This document shows positions 8,172 to 15,707 of a stretch of DNA of 41,374 bases, piece by piece. The notes under the pieces are model-generated. The model was given only the letters and a program-made list of their open reading frames with translations. It ran no database searches and was not told where the DNA came from. Made by a program: the position numbers and the translations under genes. Every line of letters starts with the position of its first letter. The stretch's first letter is position 1. Where the stretch lies: positions 1 through 41,374 of the forward strand of contig JAZRDM010000002.1 of assembly GCA_045660265.1 (NCBI GenBank), in the 5' to 3' direction. This DNA comes from Scatosoma sp045660265 (GTDB lineage: Bacteria > Bacillota > Clostridia > Christensenellales > Borkfalkiaceae).

Positions 8172-8201
8172 ATGCCGGGCGGTCGTGTTTCCGCTCGGCA
8201 T
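8172..8201 (+). terminator. Strong hairpin after the P-loop gene
   Basis: ATGCCGGGCGG (8172-8182) pairs with CCGCTCGGCAT (8191-8201), 11 bp with one G-U. The following TTATTATAAG is only moderately T-rich, so this may be a terminator or an RNA-stabilising hairpin. The rest of the 8202-8370 leader ahead of thrC shows a second small hairpin (ACGCC...GGCGT near 8289-8304) but no riboswitch or T-box that I recognise. Confidence 0.55.
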
Positions 8202-8370
8202 TTATTATAAGGCTTGGCGAAAATATTTGGCTAGGCAAGGCGAAAAAAATAGTAAAAATTTTAGCGTAAGGCTCCGATAGGGGCAGTACGCCCTTTTGGC
8301 GTTTAAGGCAACGGTATAAACCGAGAATAAAAAATAGAAAACTTACAAAAAGAATAGGTAGGTGTTAAAT

Positions 8371-9891
8371 ATGATTTTTATCAGCACGAGAGGCGGAGAA
8401 AGAGCAACGGGCGCGCAAGCGATTGTACAAGGCTTGGCGAAAGACGGCGGATTGTTTGTTCCCGAAAAATTCCCTAAAGTAACGGCGGAAGAAGTGCAAA
8501 ACATGTCGGAAATGAGCTATTCCGAACGCTCGGCGTTTATTTTAAGCAAATACTTTGACGATTTAGGCGAAGAGTTTTTACAAGATGCTTGTGCAAAAGC
8601 GTATTCGACGTTTGAAGGAAACGACCCCGTTCCTTTGGTGAAAATTGACAGCGATACGTATATTTTAGAATTATTCCACGGCCCTACGTGTGCGTTTAAG
8701 GACGTGGCGCTTACCCTTTTGCCTTATCTTTTGAAAAAGAGCTGCGAATTGCAGGGTATCAAAGATGATATTCTTATTTTAGCGGCGACGAGCGGGGATA
8801 CCGGTAAGGCGGCGCTGGAAGGCTTCCGCGATGTCGAAGGTACGAAAGTGGCTGTATTCTATCCCGACGAGGGCGTTGCAAAAATGCAAAAATTGCAAAT
8901 GTGCGTACAAGACGGCAACAACGTATTTGTTTCGGCTGTAAAGGGGAACTTTGACGATTGCCAGCGCGCAGTGAAAAATTTATTCGCTTCGGAAGAGTTT
9001 AATAAACAGTTAAAAGAAAAGGGAGTGCTTCTTTCCAGTGCAAACTCTATCAATATCGGTCGTCTTGCACCGCAAATCGCATATTATTTTTCTGCATACG
9101 TCGATTTGTTAAACTTCAACCAGTTAGAATACGGCGACGAAATCGATTTCGTTGTACCGACGGGAAACTTCGGGGATATTTTGGCGGGTTGGTATGCAAA
9201 ACAAATGGGCTTGCCTATCAGAAAGCTTGTTTGCGCGTCTAACAGAAATAAGGTATTAACCGATTTCTTCCGCAAAGGTACGTATGATATTAAACGCAAT
9301 TTCCATCGTTCTATGTCGCCTTCTATGGATATTCTTGTTTCTTCTAATTTAGAGCGTTTGCTCTTTGAAGTAAGTGGTAGAAATGCAAAACTGACGACGG
9401 ATCGTATGAAAGCGCTTGCAGAAAAGAAAGAATATTCCATCACTACGGCGGAAATGAAAGCGTTGGAAAAAGACTTCTTCGCTGGCTTTGCTTCGGAAGA
9501 TGATACCGTTGAGGCTATGTACGACTTGTTTGACGAATACGGCTATGCAATGGACACCCATACGGGCGTCGCGATTGCCGTTTGCAATGAATACAGAGAA
9601 AAAATGGATAAAAAAGACGAGCGTTTAACCGTATTATTATCTACGGCAAACCCGTATAAGTTCCCGCAAGACGTATTATACGCATTGTCGGGCAACGACG
9701 TAAAGGACAGCTTTAAAGGGATTAAGCGCTTGTATTTATTAACGGCAATGAAACCGCCTAAGGCGTTGACGGCGCTCCGTTATAGACCGCTCCGCTTTAA
9801 AGGGGTTGTAGAGAATAATCTTCAAAAGATGTCTGAGCTTATTTTAGACTTCGCAGACGGTAATATTATTCCCGTTCCCGACCAACCCTAA
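8371..9891 (+). CDS. thrC: Threonine synthase
   Basis: A 506-residue PLP enzyme converting O-phosphohomoserine to threonine, the last step of threonine synthesis. The N-terminus MIFISTRGG and the motif HGPTCAFKDVAL with the PLP lysine at about 110 are typical of the longer bacterial/fungal-type ThrC. AATSGDTGKAAL near 140 is the phosphate-binding loop. GNFGDILAGWYAKQMGLP and TANPYKFPQDV further support it. ATG 8371 is preferred over in-frame GTG 8362 because the AGGTAGGTG site overlaps the latter. No other threonine-pathway gene (hom, thrB) is in the window, so it appears to be a single-gene unit. No T-box or other leader control was recognised. Confidence 0.96.
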   Translation: MIFISTRGGERATGAQAIVQGLAKDGGLFVPEKFPKVTAEEVQNMSEMSYSERSAFILSKYFDDLGEEFLQDACAKAYSTFEGNDPVPLVKIDSDTYILELFHGPTCAFKDVALTLLPYLLKKSCELQGIKDDILILAATSGDTGKAALEGFRDVEGTKVAVFYPDEGVAKMQKLQMCVQDGNNVFVSAVKGNFDDCQRAVKNLFASEEFNKQLKEKGVLLSSANSINIGRLAPQIAYYFSAYVDLLNFNQLEYGDEIDFVVPTGNFGDILAGWYAKQMGLPIRKLVCASNRNKVLTDFFRKGTYDIKRNFHRSMSPSMDILVSSNLERLLFEVSGRNAKLTTDRMKALAEKKEYSITTAEMKALEKDFFAGFASEDDTVEAMYDLFDEYGYAMDTHTGVAIAVCNEYREKMDKKDERLTVLLSTANPYKFPQDVLYALSGNDVKDSFKGIKRLYLLTAMKPPKALTALRYRPLRFKGVVENNLQKMSELILDFADGNIIPVPDQP

Positions 9892-9970
9892 TTTTTGTTT
9901 CCCGTGAAACAATATAATTTGATAGATGGGTGAAAATTAGGTAGTTTCTTGTAAAGAAGCGGTTAAAACA

Positions 9971-9999
9971 TTGTAATTTGGTTTACAAGATGATATACT
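9971..9999 (+). promoter_or_regulatory. Probable promoter of the DUF5685 / J-like unit
   Basis: TTGTAA (9971-9976), 17-bp spacer, TATACT (9994-9999), followed by AAGGAGACGGCA before the ATG at 10019. The short leader is 10-15 bases. Confidence 0.6.
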
Positions 10000-10018
10000 A
10001 TAAAGAAAGGAGACGGCA

Positions 10019-10903
10019 ATGTTTGGATACGTTCGCGCAGATACGCCTTATTTATTTATAAAAGACGACACGCTGTACAAAGCAATGTATTGCGGCTTAT
10101 GCAAAGGCATTGGCGCGTGTTGCGGACAAGCGGCGCGCATGGGGCTTTCCTATGATGTAACCTTTCTTTCGGTTATTTTGCATAATATTGCAGGACAAGA
10201 CGTAACGATAGAAAAAAGTCATTGTTTAACCCATTGCATTCGCGGGAGAAAAATGGCGCAAGTGGATGAGATGTCCAAGCAGTTGGGGGCGTTTAATACG
10301 GCGTTGGTGTATTATAAATATACAGACGATATTGCCGACGGAGATAAGGGTCAAGGGAAACGGCTTTGGTTTGCCGCTGGGCATAAGCGCGGGAAAAAAG
10401 CGTATCCTGAAATTGAAAAAATCGTGCGTGAGAGCATGGCGGCACAACAACAAGCAGAGGAAAGCAAAACGGATAGCTTGGATAGGGCGGCGGATGCATC
10501 TGCGTGTATGGTTGCGAGGGTTTGCGATTATATCTTAGGTGAAAAACGCACAGATTATACTTACAAGCTTTTTTACAGCGTTGGTAAATGGATATATTTA
10601 ATCGACGCGTTTGACGATTATGATAAAGATATAAAAAAAGGCGCGTACAATCCTTTCCGTTTGGCGTATAACGCAGGGGGCAGGTGTGAGTTGATTGAAA
10701 AATTCGGCAAAGAAATCACCTTTGTTTTCCATTCGTTATTTTATGATATTCGGGAGTGTTTGGCAAATATAAAATTCCATTTCAATCGCGATTTATCCGA
10801 TAATATTTTATTGCGCGGCTTGCCTATGGTAACGAAAAATATTATGGAAGGCGTTTCGTGCGCAAAAGCCTCAAAGCGAGGCGTTTCCTCAATAAATAAG
10901 TAA
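10019..10903 (+). CDS. DUF5685 family protein
   Basis: A 294-residue protein of the DUF5685 family, function unknown. The N-terminus has a conserved cysteine cluster (AMYCGLCKGIGACCGQAARMGLSYD, positions about 27-50, plus SHCLTHCIRG). Two aspartate-rich segments are visible: YKYTDDIADGDKG near 99-110, and LIDAFDDYDKDIKKGAYNP near 196-214 following a long helical stretch. The second resembles in spacing the metal-binding motif of all-alpha isoprenoid (squalene/phytoene) synthases; this is my inference only. No signal peptide or clear membrane segment. The ATG follows AAGGAGACGGCA. It precedes the J-like gene by 57 bp, a pairing I have seen in Clostridia, which suggests a shared job. Confidence 0.85.
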   Translation: MFGYVRADTPYLFIKDDTLYKAMYCGLCKGIGACCGQAARMGLSYDVTFLSVILHNIAGQDVTIEKSHCLTHCIRGRKMAQVDEMSKQLGAFNTALVYYKYTDDIADGDKGQGKRLWFAAGHKRGKKAYPEIEKIVRESMAAQQQAEESKTDSLDRAADASACMVARVCDYILGEKRTDYTYKLFYSVGKWIYLIDAFDDYDKDIKKGAYNPFRLAYNAGGRCELIEKFGKEITFVFHSLFYDIRECLANIKFHFNRDLSDNILLRGLPMVTKNIMEGVSCAKASKRGVSSINK

Positions 10904-10960
10904 AAATACTCTTTAAAAGAGAAAAGTTTTCCGCTTTTGCGGAAGCGGAAGGAGATAGTA

Positions 10961-11602
10961 ATGAAAGAATTATACGAAATTTTCGGTTTAAATGAAGGCG
11001 TAACGGACGAGGAACTTCAAGCGCGTTACGAAGAACTTAAAACGAAATACAAAGAAGATAGATGGCTAGACGGGGAAGCGGGGAATGACGCGGCGAAGAA
11101 ACTTACGCAGCTCGAATCCGCGTACGTCGAACTCCAAGCGGCGCGTAAAGATGCCGCGCAAAATACGCAGGGCAGAAGCTCGTTTGAAGAAATTACAGAG
11201 CTTTTGAAAGCGGATAAAATTTCCGAAGCACAATATATGCTGGACGCCTTTAACGAAAGAAGTGCAGAATGGCATTATTTGCAATCGGTGGTCTTTTATA
11301 AAAAGAATTGGACAAACGATAGTAAAAAGCAGCTTGAAATCGCCATGCAAATGGACCCCGATAATATGAAATATAAAGAGGCGTATGGAAAACTCAACGC
11401 CAAAATCAATTATGACGAACAAGAAGCGAAGCGTCAAAAGACGGAAAATCCGTACGCAAACGGACAGCCGAATCCATCTTCTTTTGACGGTATGGATGAT
11501 GGCAGAATGATGGGCGGTAACGCTTGTTCCGATTGTCTTACGTGTTGTTATGCAAACCTTTGTGTTAACTGTTTATTTAATCTTTGTTGCGGGTGCAGAT
11601 AA
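10961..11602 (+). CDS. Degenerate J-domain protein with TPR-like middle and cysteine-rich tail
   Basis: A 213-residue protein. Residues 1 to about 66 look like a J-domain (ELYEIFGLNEGVTDEELQAR and AAKKLTQLESAYVELQAARK), but the HPD tripeptide needed to stimulate DnaK ATPase is missing; KYKEDRWLD takes its place. Residues about 78-155 form two helical-hairpin repeats like TPRs (SEAQYMLDAFNERSAEWHYL, KQLEIAMQMDPDNMKYKEAY). The last 27 residues hold eight cysteines (CSDCLTCCYANLC, CLFNLCCGC), a likely metal-binding or membrane-proximal tail. The ATG at 10961 follows GGAAGGAGATAGTA. It is probably co-transcribed with the DUF5685 gene. It is likely an adaptor rather than a true Hsp40 co-chaperone. 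Confidence 0.85.
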   Translation: MKELYEIFGLNEGVTDEELQARYEELKTKYKEDRWLDGEAGNDAAKKLTQLESAYVELQAARKDAAQNTQGRSSFEEITELLKADKISEAQYMLDAFNERSAEWHYLQSVVFYKKNWTNDSKKQLEIAMQMDPDNMKYKEAYGKLNAKINYDEQEAKRQKTENPYANGQPNPSSFDGMDDGRMMGGNACSDCLTCCYANLCVNCLFNLCCGCR

Positions 11603-11690
11603 AAATTGGATTAAATTTGCATAATAAAGCAAGAAAAAAATATGGCTATTTTAACGATAAAAAGGTTAAAACGTGGCAGGCAGGGTTGAG

Positions 11691-12218
11691 ATGAAAAACA
11701 AAATCACTGCGCAAGAGATTGCGTTATCTGCGCTTTCATGCGCACTCGCGACCATATTATTAACAATAGGCGTATTTTCGGAAATACTACTTTTTACGGG
11801 GTATTTATTTGCGGGGATTTCGCTAATGTTGCCGCTTTTCAAAAAAAGCTATCGGGGGTATTTTCTCTCGTTTGCGGCGACCAGTGTGTTAAGCTTAATT
11901 TTTAATTCGTCGCGGTTTTGGGACGTGTTGCCCTTTATCTTATTTTTCGGGTTACATCCGTTTGTAAACGAAATACAATTAAAAAGTAACATCAATCGGT
12001 GGTTGGCGTGCGCTTTAAAAGCGATATGGTTTGACGTAACAATGTATCTGATTTGGCGATTCGTTTTTGACATGACAACAACTATTCCTTTCGTGGACGA
12101 ATACCTGATACCTGTCTTACTTATCTTTGGTACAGCATTTTTTGTTTTTTACGACTACACTATGTATAAGTGCCGCATGGTAGTCAATCACTTATTACAA
12201 CGAATTATTAAAAAGTAA
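11691..12218 (+). CDS. Small integral membrane protein, ECF S-component-like
   Basis: A 175-residue hydrophobic protein with about five membrane segments (near 9-30, 30-48, 58-77, 100-120 and 135-155). The N-terminal pattern KITAQEIALSALSCALATIL, a short polar start running into a small-residue-rich helix, resembles substrate-binding (S) components of ECF transporters, but I cannot name a substrate and see no neighbouring ATPase genes. ATG 11691 is preferred to in-frame GTG 11673; AGGCAGGGTTGAG precedes it. It lies between the J-like gene and rlmD on the same strand with 89- and 37-bp gaps. The ECF relation is weak inference; the membrane topology is the firm part. Confidence 0.75.
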   Translation: MKNKITAQEIALSALSCALATILLTIGVFSEILLFTGYLFAGISLMLPLFKKSYRGYFLSFAATSVLSLIFNSSRFWDVLPFILFFGLHPFVNEIQLKSNINRWLACALKAIWFDVTMYLIWRFVFDMTTTIPFVDEYLIPVLLIFGTAFFVFYDYTMYKCRMVVNHLLQRIIKK

Positions 12219-12255
12219 AAATCGAAAAGCAAATCACTTTTTAAGGGAGGGGCTT

Positions 12256-13683
12256 ATGATTGAGAAGAATCAACTTATTACCGCAGTTACCGAGTCGCTC
12301 GGTTCAAACGGCGAAGGGATTATCAGGCACGAAGGGGTAACTTTTTTCGTGCCTGCTTGTTTACCTGGAGAAAAAGTCGTTTTCAAGGTATTAAAAATTA
12401 AAGACAATATCGGCTATGGCAAAGTAGAGGAAATTTTAACGCCGGCGGAAGAGCGGGCGCGTGAAAAATGCCCCGTCTTTTTGCGTTGCGGCGGCTGCCG
12501 TTTGCAGCATTTAGAGTACAATGCTCAGCTCGCTTTTAAAACAAACACGGTAAAGGATTGTCTTCGCAAAATTGGTGGATTAGACGTAAAAGTAAATCCA
12601 ACGATTAAAAGCGACTTGCCTTACGCTTACCGCAATAAATTGCAGTTGCCTATCGGTGTGGATAAAGAAGGGAATTCGGTCATTGGTTTTTACGCGGAGC
12701 GCAGCCATCGAATTATCCCCATTTCGTCTTGCGCCATTCATCCGGATTGGGCGGAAAAAATTATTGCGCTGTTAAAGCAATATATGACGGAATGCAACGT
12801 CAAAGGCTACGACGAAGAAAACAAGACGGGTTTACTTCGCCATATCGTAGCAAGAGAAGTGGGCGAAAACTTTATTTTTACCCTTGTTTCCGTAACGGCA
12901 AAATTGCCTAACTTGACCTATTTTATCGACCTGCTTTCTTCGGCGTTTAAAAGCTTTTCGCTTTACGTAAACGTCAATGATAAAGATACCAACGTAATCT
13001 TTGGAAAAGAGTTTCGTCTCGTACATGGTACGGGGTTTTTCAGTGCGGAAGAGCAAGGAATTGTTTACGAAGCAGGCCCCGTTACCTTTTTGCAGGTCAA
13101 CGAAAACGTGCGCACAAAACTGTATAAGGATGCCATTAAAACGGTGGCAGGCGACGGCGATGAAGTGGTAATCGACGCGTATTCGGGCGGAGGCTTGATG
13201 ACGGCAATGCTCGCAAAGCAAGCCAAGCGTGTGTATGGGATAGAGTTGGAAGTCGAGGCGGTGAAATGCGCCGATTCGTTAAAGAAAAAGAACGGCTTAG
13301 ACAATATGACGAATATTTGCGGGTACGTCGAAGAGAAACTGACGGAAGTTTTGCAAAAGGAAAAGGGCGAAAAAATCCGTTTAATTTTAGACCCACCCAG
13401 AGCGGGCATTCATAGAAGCGTGTTAAAGGCTCTTTTGGAAAGTGGGATTGACAGCTTGACGATTATTAGTTGCAACCCCTCGACCTTGGCGCGCGATTTG
13501 GGTATTTTGACGGGCAGTTTAATAGAAAAAGGCACGGAGCTTGTTAAAAATCCTAATTATACTGCGGACGGATTGGCTGGATATTACGAAGTAAAAAGCG
13601 TACAGCCGTATGATATGTTCCCCCAAACCAAGCACGTTGAAACATTGGTTTGCCTTACACGAGTATCCGATAAAAAAATGTGA
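12256..13683 (+). CDS. rlmD: 23S rRNA (uracil-C5)-methyltransferase, RlmD/RlmCD (TrmA) family
   Basis: A 475-residue SAM-dependent RNA methyltransferase. It opens with a TRAM RNA-binding domain (residues about 1-65). The iron-sulfur motif CPVFLRCGGCRLQHLEY follows near 74-90, with a likely fourth cysteine in ISSCAIHP. The Rossmann-type catalytic domain has the SAM loop DAYSGGGLMTAML near 307. LDPPRAGIHRSVL and the catalytic cysteine in ISCNPSTLARDLG near 401-413 complete it. In Firmicutes this family methylates U1939 and often U747 of 23S rRNA; which site is used here is not visible. The ATG follows AAGGGAGGGGCTT. The end overlaps an in-frame GTG of the next frame; the DUF1292 start is placed 11 bp downstream. 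Confidence 0.94.
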   Translation: MIEKNQLITAVTESLGSNGEGIIRHEGVTFFVPACLPGEKVVFKVLKIKDNIGYGKVEEILTPAEERAREKCPVFLRCGGCRLQHLEYNAQLAFKTNTVKDCLRKIGGLDVKVNPTIKSDLPYAYRNKLQLPIGVDKEGNSVIGFYAERSHRIIPISSCAIHPDWAEKIIALLKQYMTECNVKGYDEENKTGLLRHIVAREVGENFIFTLVSVTAKLPNLTYFIDLLSSAFKSFSLYVNVNDKDTNVIFGKEFRLVHGTGFFSAEEQGIVYEAGPVTFLQVNENVRTKLYKDAIKTVAGDGDEVVIDAYSGGGLMTAMLAKQAKRVYGIELEVEAVKCADSLKKKNGLDNMTNICGYVEEKLTEVLQKEKGEKIRLILDPPRAGIHRSVLKALLESGIDSLTIISCNPSTLARDLGILTGSLIEKGTELVKNPNYTADGLAGYYEVKSVQPYDMFPQTKHVETLVCLTRVSDKKM

Positions 13684-13694
13684 TAGGGCTTATT

Positions 13695-13961
13695 ATGGAA
13701 AAGAAAATCAACAATATTTTATTTTTGACGACAAACGAAGGGGAACGCTTAACGTTTAAGGTGTTATTTACCTATCACAGCGATACGTTTGATAAGGACT
13801 ACGCCGTGTTTTACAACGAAGCGAATGAAAATCATTTGTTAGCGTATTCGTACGACGAAAATATTACCCTGCAAGCGATAGAAACGCAGGAAGAGGCGGC
13901 GGAATTACAGCAAGCGTTAGATGATTACGATGCGGAACAAGCAGCAAAAATAAGAGCGTAG
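13695..13961 (+). CDS. DUF1292 family small protein
   Basis: An 88-residue acidic protein with the DUF1292 pattern: NNILFLTTNEGERLTFKVLFTYHSD, then YAVFYNEANENHLLAYSYDE, and an acidic tail (EEAAELQQALDDYDAEQ). The family is found throughout Firmicutes, usually 80-110 residues, with no agreed function. ATG 13695 is chosen because AGGG at 13685-13688 is correctly spaced; GTG 13680 overlaps the rlmD stop codon. Probably transcribed with rlmD. Confidence 0.85.
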   Translation: MEKKINNILFLTTNEGERLTFKVLFTYHSDTFDKDYAVFYNEANENHLLAYSYDENITLQAIETQEEAAELQQALDDYDAEQAAKIRA

Positions 13962-14058
13962 AAACAAGATTAGCCAAAATTGATAATTAAAAGGGTGGTA
14001 AAGCGAGTAGCTTTGCTGTAACAATAGCAAAACTGAAATCATCACAGGAGAAGAGAAT

Positions 14059-14420
14059 ATGGGATATTTATTTTTATCGCTTTCGGTTGTAAGCGGTTCT
14101 ATTAAGGGGTTTTTCGCTAAAAAAATCAGCGATAAAACGGCAGGATTAAAAAGCGCGGTACTTTCTAACTTCATCAGAATGCTGTTTTGTATTCCTATCG
14201 GTTTTTTATTCGTTTTGTTTGACGGCGGTGTATCCACACTGCGCGTGTCCAAAGACGTCGTTTGGAGTATTCTCCTTTCGGGTGTGGCGACTTCCGCGTT
14301 TATCGTATCTTGGCTTTTAGCCGTACAAAAAAGCGCGTATGCGTCTATGGACGCCTTTTTGTCGATGGGACAATCGCACTATTTATCGGCTTGTTGTTTT
14401 TAAACGTTTTCGTGTTTTAA
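14059..14420 (+). pseudogene. Remnant of a DMT/EamA-family membrane transporter
   Basis: The frame from 14059 encodes the first half of an EamA/DMT permease: three to four membrane segments (YLFLSLSVVSGSIKGFFAKK, NFIRMLFCIPIGFLFVLFDGG, VVWSILLSGVATSAFIVSWL) and the usual link YASMDAFLSMG, then stops at 14401-14403 after unrelated residues. Beginning at 14367 the third frame reads GTIALFIGLLFLNVFVF and a stop at 14418, which looks like the last membrane helix of such a transporter. Together they total about 120 residues against a usual 280-300. The simplest reading is an internal deletion of about 150 or more codons with loss of frame. A ribosome binding site (AGGAGAAGAGAAT) is still present. 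A short functional product cannot be excluded. Confidence 0.72.
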
Positions 14421-14434
14421 TTTCGGGGGGAAGT

Positions 14435-15682
14435 ATGGTTTACGAAGAATTAAAAGAATATTTACTTAAATTATCCAACATTTTATTCAGCGAGCCTAGA
14501 GGAAGCTTTCAATATCCTTGCATTGTCGTAACCAAGGAAAGCAGTTATCCTTGTCAGCTTTGGGATTGGGGGAATTGGGCGAATAATATTGCGCTCCGCC
14601 AAATCGCATTGCATTTAAAAACGGAAGAAAAGTTATTCGTTTATGAAAAAGGTTCGGTAATGAATTTCTTAAACGAGCAACGCGAAGACGGCAGTATTGA
14701 TATTATGATTGCTAGCGACCCTAAGTTTGATTTGTCGCCGATTATGCCGCATAAAAACGTACATAAGCCTGTGCTGGCGCAGCACGTCGCCTTTATTTGT
14801 AAATATACAAAGGATATTGCGTGGTTGCAAGAAATTTATCCCAAGCTGGAAAAATTTGTCGCATACTACCAAAAGAATGCCAAACACGAAAGCGGGCTTT
14901 TTTATTTCTTTGACGATTTTGCTATAGGCGTGGATAACGACCCTTCGACCTTTTACCGCCCTGAAAACAGCTCGGCGTCTATCTTCTTAAATACGCTTAT
15001 GTATATGGAATTAGGGGCTATGTCTCATCTTGCCTCCTTGCTTTCTGATGCCGATAAAACGGCGTATTATAAAAACCTGCAAACGCAATTAAAGTTAGCG
15101 ATAAACGAGCATTTATACGACGAAAAAGACGGAATGTATTATAGCGCAGACCTTAACTTGCGCAAAATCGACCCCAACGTTTTATTACATTCGGGTGCGC
15201 CTAGGCATTATTCGACGCTGATACAGCGTTTGGGGTGTTGGAGCTCTTTCCTGCCGTTATGGGCGGGGATTCCCGACAAAGAGCAAGCCGAGCGTATGGT
15301 GAAAGAAAACCTGTTAGACGAAAAGGCGTTTTGGTCGAAATACGGCGTACGCTCTCTTTCAAAATACGAAAAGATGTATCGTTTGGTAGGGACGGGCAAT
15401 CCGTCCAGCTGGCAGGGCGGAGTATGGATTTTATCCAACTATTTCGTGTTTAAGGGTTTATTAAGATACGGCTATATCAAGGAAGGCGAAGGGCTGGCAA
15501 AAGCCACGCTGGAGCTGTTAAATAACGATTTTTTATCTAACGGCGCATTCCACGAATATTATGACGGCGACACGGGGAAAGGTCTTTTCAATAAAGGCTT
15601 TTCCAGTTGGAATTTACTCGCATTTAATATGATGGCGTATTTTGAAAATAAAGAAGTCATTGAAGAATTTTTCTGCGATTAG
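14435..15682 (+). CDS. Glycosidase of the GH63/trehalase-like (alpha/alpha)6 type
   Basis: A 415-residue protein with an (alpha/alpha)6-barrel glycosidase pattern related to GH63, mannosylglycerate hydrolase and GH37 trehalase. Signposts are LWDWGNWANNIALRQIA near 42-58 (aligning with the WD region of these families), GVDNDPSTF near 166, NPSSWQGGVWILSNYFVFKGL near 316-336 (the family's WrGpvW block), and AFHEYYDGDTGKG near 369-381, whose glutamate is the likely catalytic base. No signal peptide, so it acts inside the cell on small imported sugars or glycosides; the substrate cannot be told. The start ATG at 14435 follows GGGGGGAAGT. It sits 14 bp after the transporter remnant and 25 bp before the next glycosidase-like gene, forming a small sugar-use operon. 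Confidence 0.82.
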   Translation: MVYEELKEYLLKLSNILFSEPRGSFQYPCIVVTKESSYPCQLWDWGNWANNIALRQIALHLKTEEKLFVYEKGSVMNFLNEQREDGSIDIMIASDPKFDLSPIMPHKNVHKPVLAQHVAFICKYTKDIAWLQEIYPKLEKFVAYYQKNAKHESGLFYFFDDFAIGVDNDPSTFYRPENSSASIFLNTLMYMELGAMSHLASLLSDADKTAYYKNLQTQLKLAINEHLYDEKDGMYYSADLNLRKIDPNVLLHSGAPRHYSTLIQRLGCWSSFLPLWAGIPDKEQAERMVKENLLDEKAFWSKYGVRSLSKYEKMYRLVGTGNPSSWQGGVWILSNYFVFKGLLRYGYIKEGEGLAKATLELLNNDFLSNGAFHEYYDGDTGKGLFNKGFSSWNLLAFNMMAYFENKEVIEEFFCD

Positions 15683-15707
15683 TTGATTTTACAAGGATAG
15701 ATAAGGT

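Noticed and set aside
8202..8370. Riboswitch or T-box in the thrC leader
   Set aside because: Small hairpins are present, but neither the T-box sequence nor any riboswitch core that I know could be matched.
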